This document shows positions 60,954-64,000 of a stretch of DNA of 64,000 bases, one piece after another. Made by a program: the position numbers and the translations under genes. Numbering within the stretch: the first letter of the stretch is position 1; every line of letters begins with the position of its first letter. The stretch lies in assembly GCA_024711325.1 (NCBI GenBank), contig JANJTC010000005.1, forward strand, positions 682,001-746,000, read 5' to 3'. Origin of the DNA: Bacteriovoracaceae bacterium (GTDB taxonomy: Bacteria > Bdellovibrionota > Bacteriovoracia > Bacteriovoracales > Bacteriovoracaceae). The notes under the pieces are model-generated. The model did not search any database, was not told the DNA's origin, and was given only the letters and a program-made list of their open reading frames with translations.

Positions 60954-61220
60954 ATGAAAAAGAATATTCACGACTATGAAAGAGTCTTTCGATTCACGGC
61001 CGGAGCTTTGCTTTCTTCCCTGGCCTTTTGGGGTCCAAAGAATAAAAGTTTTCTTGGTTTTATCATACCTATGAGCACAGGCCTGATAGGAAGATGTCCT
61101 TTGTATTCTGCATTAGGAATCAGTACTCGAAAAGAAGTGAGAGACCGCGATAATGATTACTTTCCTGTACAAAGCGTTTCAGAAAGAGCTGCAGGTCATC
61201 CCATTGTAGGAGCTTCTTGA
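60954..61220 (+). CDS. DUF2892/YgaP-type small membrane protein
   Basis: The 88-residue protein reads IHDYERVFRFTAGALLSSLAFWGP...GFIIPMSTGLIGRCPLYSALGIST, the inner-membrane YgaP-like (DUF2892) pattern with two hydrophobic segments and a GRCPLY end. Its C-terminal ~25 residues are polar. AAAAGGAG precedes the ATG. Function is unknown. Confidence 0.87.
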   Translation: MKKNIHDYERVFRFTAGALLSSLAFWGPKNKSFLGFIIPMSTGLIGRCPLYSALGISTRKEVRDRDNDYFPVQSVSERAAGHPIVGAS

Positions 61221-62227
61221 TTATTGATATGGGGTAAATAAATCATAAGGTAGAGCGCCCTTAACATGGCAAAAGCAGGAGGTGCTATAAAGACTCCTAG
61301 AATGCCAAAGAAACTTCCTAGTAAGAGCATAAACACCAGTAAGGGTACAACCGGTAATTCAATTTGATCTTTCATAACTAAAGGAATGATTACATTTCCT
61401 TCAAGTTGCTGGGTTATTCCGAAAACCAGTAACACCCAAATAATTTGTCCAGGATCTGATGCCAAGGTTATGAGACTTGCGGTCGTTACAACTAAAATTA
61501 TCCCAACATAAGGTATAATACCCATCACAGCAGTTAATAAACCGAAAATTGCCCAGTAATCCACTTTGGTCAGCCATAAACCAAAGGCCGTTAAGCTACC
61601 TATAATGAACATATCGATTAGTTGGGCCCTAAACCATGCTCGTAGTATACGTCCACATTCTGTCATGACTTTACTGGCCTTAGCTCGATAACGAGGAGGG
61701 AAGGCTTCAATGGAGGATGCAAAGTATTCTTGAGAATTAATGGCCGTATATAGACCTAAGATGATAGCAAAGCTTGCTCCTCCTAGTGCAATCACGCCAA
61801 GATGAAATCCTTTAAAAACATTGATCACACTTCTTTGGGCCGTTTGGCCTATGTTGATGTCCAGAAACTGATCTTTAAGCCAGGGGTAACGATTAGAGAT
61901 TTTTGAAAACCAAGTGGATAATGATTTATAAATTTCTGGACTTCTCTCTGTCAAAGTATTGAACTGATCGGCCACTAGATAGTAAATGCTCACCAGTACT
62001 CCACTAACAATTAATGCTATTAGCAGCAATATCAATAATGCAGAAAGATATCTGGGTAGATGGAGTTTCCCTGTAAGTTTATTAAGTATGGGAGAAATGA
62101 GAATGCCTATTCCGATGCCAATGACTGAAACTAATAGGATATAACGAGTAAAATAGGCCGCTGCGAATAGAAGAATGAAGGTAATAAAAGCAACAATAGT
62201 GCCATTCGTTATTTTGACCCTTTCCAT
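61196..62227 (-). CDS. AI-2E-family transporter
   Basis: The 343-residue protein has 7-8 transmembrane segments in the AI-2E/PerM pattern: a pair at the N-terminus, a long extracytoplasmic loop (~75-130) and a C-terminal group with GLLTAVMGIIPYVGIILVV and QQLEGNVIIPLVMKDQIELPVVPLLV. The family includes peptide and autoinducer exporters and Na+/H+ antiporters, so the cargo is open. It is convergent with the DUF2892 gene (25-bp overlap). Confidence 0.92.
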   Translation of the reverse strand: MERVKITNGTIVAFITFILLFAAAYFTRYILLVSVIGIGIGILISPILNKLTGKLHLPRYLSALLILLLIALIVSGVLVSIYYLVADQFNTLTERSPEIYKSLSTWFSKISNRYPWLKDQFLDINIGQTAQRSVINVFKGFHLGVIALGGASFAIILGLYTAINSQEYFASSIEAFPPRYRAKASKVMTECGRILRAWFRAQLIDMFIIGSLTAFGLWLTKVDYWAIFGLLTAVMGIIPYVGIILVVTTASLITLASDPGQIIWVLLVFGITQQLEGNVIIPLVMKDQIELPVVPLLVFMLLLGSFFGILGVFIAPPAFAMLRALYLMIYLPHINNQEAPTMG

Positions 62228-62298
62228 TTGAATATGGAAACACTGAGTATTTTCTTGGTCAAGTTGCGGCCTATACTCGAAGGAACAGGAGAACTTTT

Positions 62299-62760
62299 AT
62301 GTCTACTCAAGTCAAAGCTATACCTCAAGGATACCATTCTTTAACTCCTTATTTGATTGTAAAAAATGCTGCCAGGGCGATTGATTTTTATAAAGAAGCT
62401 TTTGGCGCTCAAGAGCTATTTCGAATGGAGGCCCCAGAAGGAAAAATTGGTCACTGCGAATTAAAAATTGGTGACTCCCGTTTAATGCTGGCCGATGAGT
62501 TTCCCCATATGGGGTCAGCTGCACCCAGTGAAGCAGATCGTGGCTTCTCATTACTTTTATATGTTGAAAACGTGGATGATATTTTTAAGCGAGCCCAGGA
62601 AGCTGGAGCAAAAGTTATTCAAGCAGTTAAAGATGAATTCTGGGGCGACCGCATGGGAACACTCGAAGATCCATTTGGGCATAGATGGAACCTGGGTAGT
62701 CATGTTGAAGATGTTTCTCCTGAAGAAATGAAGCGTCGGCAGCAGAAGATGTTTAGCTAA
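62299..62760 (+). CDS. VOC/PhnB-like glyoxalase-fold protein
   Basis: The 153-residue protein reads GYHSLTPYLIVKNAARAIDFYKEAFGAQELFRMEAPEGKIGHCELKIGDS, GFSLLLYVENVDDIFKRAQEAGAKVI, EFWGDRMGTLEDPFGHRWNLGSHVEDVS. This is the PhnB-type VOC family, with the His and Glu metal-site positions kept. The real activity is usually unknown. AGGAGA precedes the ATG. Confidence 0.93.
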   Translation: MSTQVKAIPQGYHSLTPYLIVKNAARAIDFYKEAFGAQELFRMEAPEGKIGHCELKIGDSRLMLADEFPHMGSAAPSEADRGFSLLLYVENVDDIFKRAQEAGAKVIQAVKDEFWGDRMGTLEDPFGHRWNLGSHVEDVSPEEMKRRQQKMFS

Positions 62761-62841
62761 ATGGATGACCAAAGAAGACGGTCTTAACGGAAGTGTCATT
62801 CCTGCCAAGGTCTTATATAATTTCTTCCTTCAGGAGAAATT

Positions 62842-64000
62842 ATGCAATTATTATCATCCAACATTGCTCAGGACATTATTAATGAAGGTTTTGCTTTTGG
62901 AGCGGACTTTGTAGATGTGTTTATTGAGCGTACTCACAACGATGGCATGGTCTTTAAAAATTCCAGGGCCGAAGACATTCAATCAGGAACTATTTTTGGC
63001 ATAGGCATACGTCTGATCCATGGTGAACAGGCACTTTACGGTTATACCAATTCAGTCGATCGGGAAGAACTTTTAAGAATTACCAAACTCTTAGGCGCAA
63101 GAATCGGAGGGGAAGGAAAGTCACTTAACCTTAATTTCGAAAAGCTAACTTATCCTAAAGTTCCCACTCTTCTGGATAAGGAAATTGATGCCAAACATAA
63201 GCTGGCGCACTTAAAAAAGATTGATGAGATCCTTCGCATGGATACAAAAGTTTCCCAGGTAATGTTGAACTTCACTAAGAAAAAACAATTGATTGAGGTT
63301 TATAATTCTGAAGGCTTATTTGCGACTGAAGAGCGTCCTTATATTCGTCTCTTTCATCAAGTAGTGATGAAGGATGGAAATCTCCAAACTGAAGCATTTT
63401 ATGGGCCAGGTGCTATAGGAGGTTGGGAATTTATTGAAAAACTTAACACACAAGAGATTTGCGCCAATTTATTAAAGCAGGCCTCAACCACCTTATACGC
63501 ATCTCCTTGTCCTGCAGGAAAAATGCCCGTTGTTATCGACAATGGCTTTGGCGGAGTTATCTTTCATGAAGCTTGTGGTCACCTACTTGAAACAACATCC
63601 GTCGAAAAGAAGGCCAGTGTTTTTTGGGATAAGATGGGAGAACAAATTGCTCATTCAGCAGTTACGGCCCTGGATGATGGAACCGTGCCAGGCGCATGGG
63701 GATCTTTATCAATTGATGATGAGGGGATGCCTACACAAAGAACAACCTTGATTGAAAACGGTATTCTAAAACGCTTCATATCGGACAGACTTGGAGAACG
63801 CAAAACCGGTCATAAAAGAACTGGTTCAGCTCGCAGACAATCCTATAAATTTGCTCCTGCCTCCCGCATGAGAAATACCTTTATTCAAAGTGGAAGCTAC
63901 CAGCTGGATGAAATCATCAACTCTGTCCCCGATGGCATTTATGCAAAAAAAATGGGTGGAGGCTCAGTTGATCCTTCAACTGGACAGTTTAATTTCTCCG
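62842..64000 (+). CDS. tldD: TldD-type metalloprotease, 3' end outside window
   Basis: The gene starts at the ATG at 62842 (CAGGAG upstream) and runs open to the window end, giving 386 codons of an expected ~475. It contains the zinc motif HEACGH (HExxxH, near residue 238) and the family's GRPAxR-like ARRQSYKFAPASRMRNTFI stretch. TldD/PmbA form a protease that processes microcin B17 and degrades CcdA-type antitoxins in E. coli. The motif places this as the catalytic TldD subunit. The C-terminal ligands lie outside the window. Confidence 0.93.
   Translation, partial: MQLLSSNIAQDIINEGFAFGADFVDVFIERTHNDGMVFKNSRAEDIQSGTIFGIGIRLIHGEQALYGYTNSVDREELLRITKLLGARIGGEGKSLNLNFEKLTYPKVPTLLDKEIDAKHKLAHLKKIDEILRMDTKVSQVMLNFTKKKQLIEVYNSEGLFATEERPYIRLFHQVVMKDGNLQTEAFYGPGAIGGWEFIEKLNTQEICANLLKQASTTLYASPCPAGKMPVVIDNGFGGVIFHEACGHLLETTSVEKKASVFWDKMGEQIAHSAVTALDDGTVPGAWGSLSIDDEGMPTQRTTLIENGILKRFISDRLGERKTGHKRTGSARRQSYKFAPASRMRNTFIQSGSYQLDEIINSVPDGIYAKKMGGGSVDPSTGQFNFS

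Noticed and set aside
63530..63751. Short + strand ORF inside the right-edge gene
   Set aside because: Frame-shifted shadow of the TldD-type gene, which is open to the window end and so has no stop here.
1..64000. CRISPR array, rRNA operon, IS transposase
   Set aside because: No regularly spaced identical repeats, no rRNA-like sequence and no transposase gene were seen. The only recombinases are the tyrosine integrase and the serine recombinase.

Overview
The window looks like chromosomal DNA of a Gram-negative bacterium of moderate to low GC. I estimate about 40% GC by eye; I did not compute it. Many secreted proteins, lipoproteins, PAS histidine kinases and envelope enzymes point to a free-living or predatory Bdellovibrionota-type organism, possibly Bacteriovorax- or Peredibacter-like. 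That assignment is inference from gene style; there is no rRNA here to settle it.

Layout. 1-14 kb is core-like: a large coiled-coil protein cut by the left edge, tRNA-Val with a near-consensus promoter, an OmpR-type regulator, an outer-membrane-type protein, a lipoprotein, an alpha/beta hydrolase, a Ste24-type protease start-to-start with a metallo-beta-lactamase-fold hydrolase, a Bcp-type peroxiredoxin with a histone-H1-like tail, a TPR lipoprotein and a LysM protein. At 14.29 kb a tRNA-Arg(TCG) marks the left end of a ~14.9 kb integrated island (14348-29259). It has a tyrosine integrase and excisionase-like gene at the tRNA, a 17-bp copy of the tRNA 3' end at the far end, and a 22-bp arm-site-like repeat near both ends. 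Its cargo includes two large unknown proteins, a serine recombinase, an XRE-regulator-headed operon of lipoproteins, a single-domain receiver, a CoiA-like nuclease, a CGNR-like zinc protein, and a PHP-ATPase of TrlF/Ppl type with a small membrane-anchored neighbour.

From 29.2 to 33.9 kb comes an array of small genes, mostly on the + strand: ORF6N proteins, a SnoaL-like protein, an SRPBCC protein, DUF305 and VOC. They are separated by short degenerate repeats that resemble the 3' end of the tRNA-Arg gene (TTCG...GGTGCGCCAT). One gene is truncated at such a repeat and one is internally deleted. This cassette-like array is the most unusual structure in the window.

34-64 kb returns to mainly chromosomal-type genes: a secreted protein-glutaminase-like candidate, a lipocalin, three sensor kinases, two tandem class A-type serine beta-lactamase-like proteins overlapping an acyltransferase gene, an AbgT transporter, an NhaR-like regulator with a perfect upstream dyad, a class D-type beta-lactamase, a Qnr/McbG-like pentapeptide protein, a secreted transglutaminase-elicitor protein, a CDF transporter with an HMA-like N-terminus, a YiiX-type hydrolase, an AI-2E-family permease and a TldD-type protease cut by the right edge. 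No CRISPR array or rRNA gene was seen.
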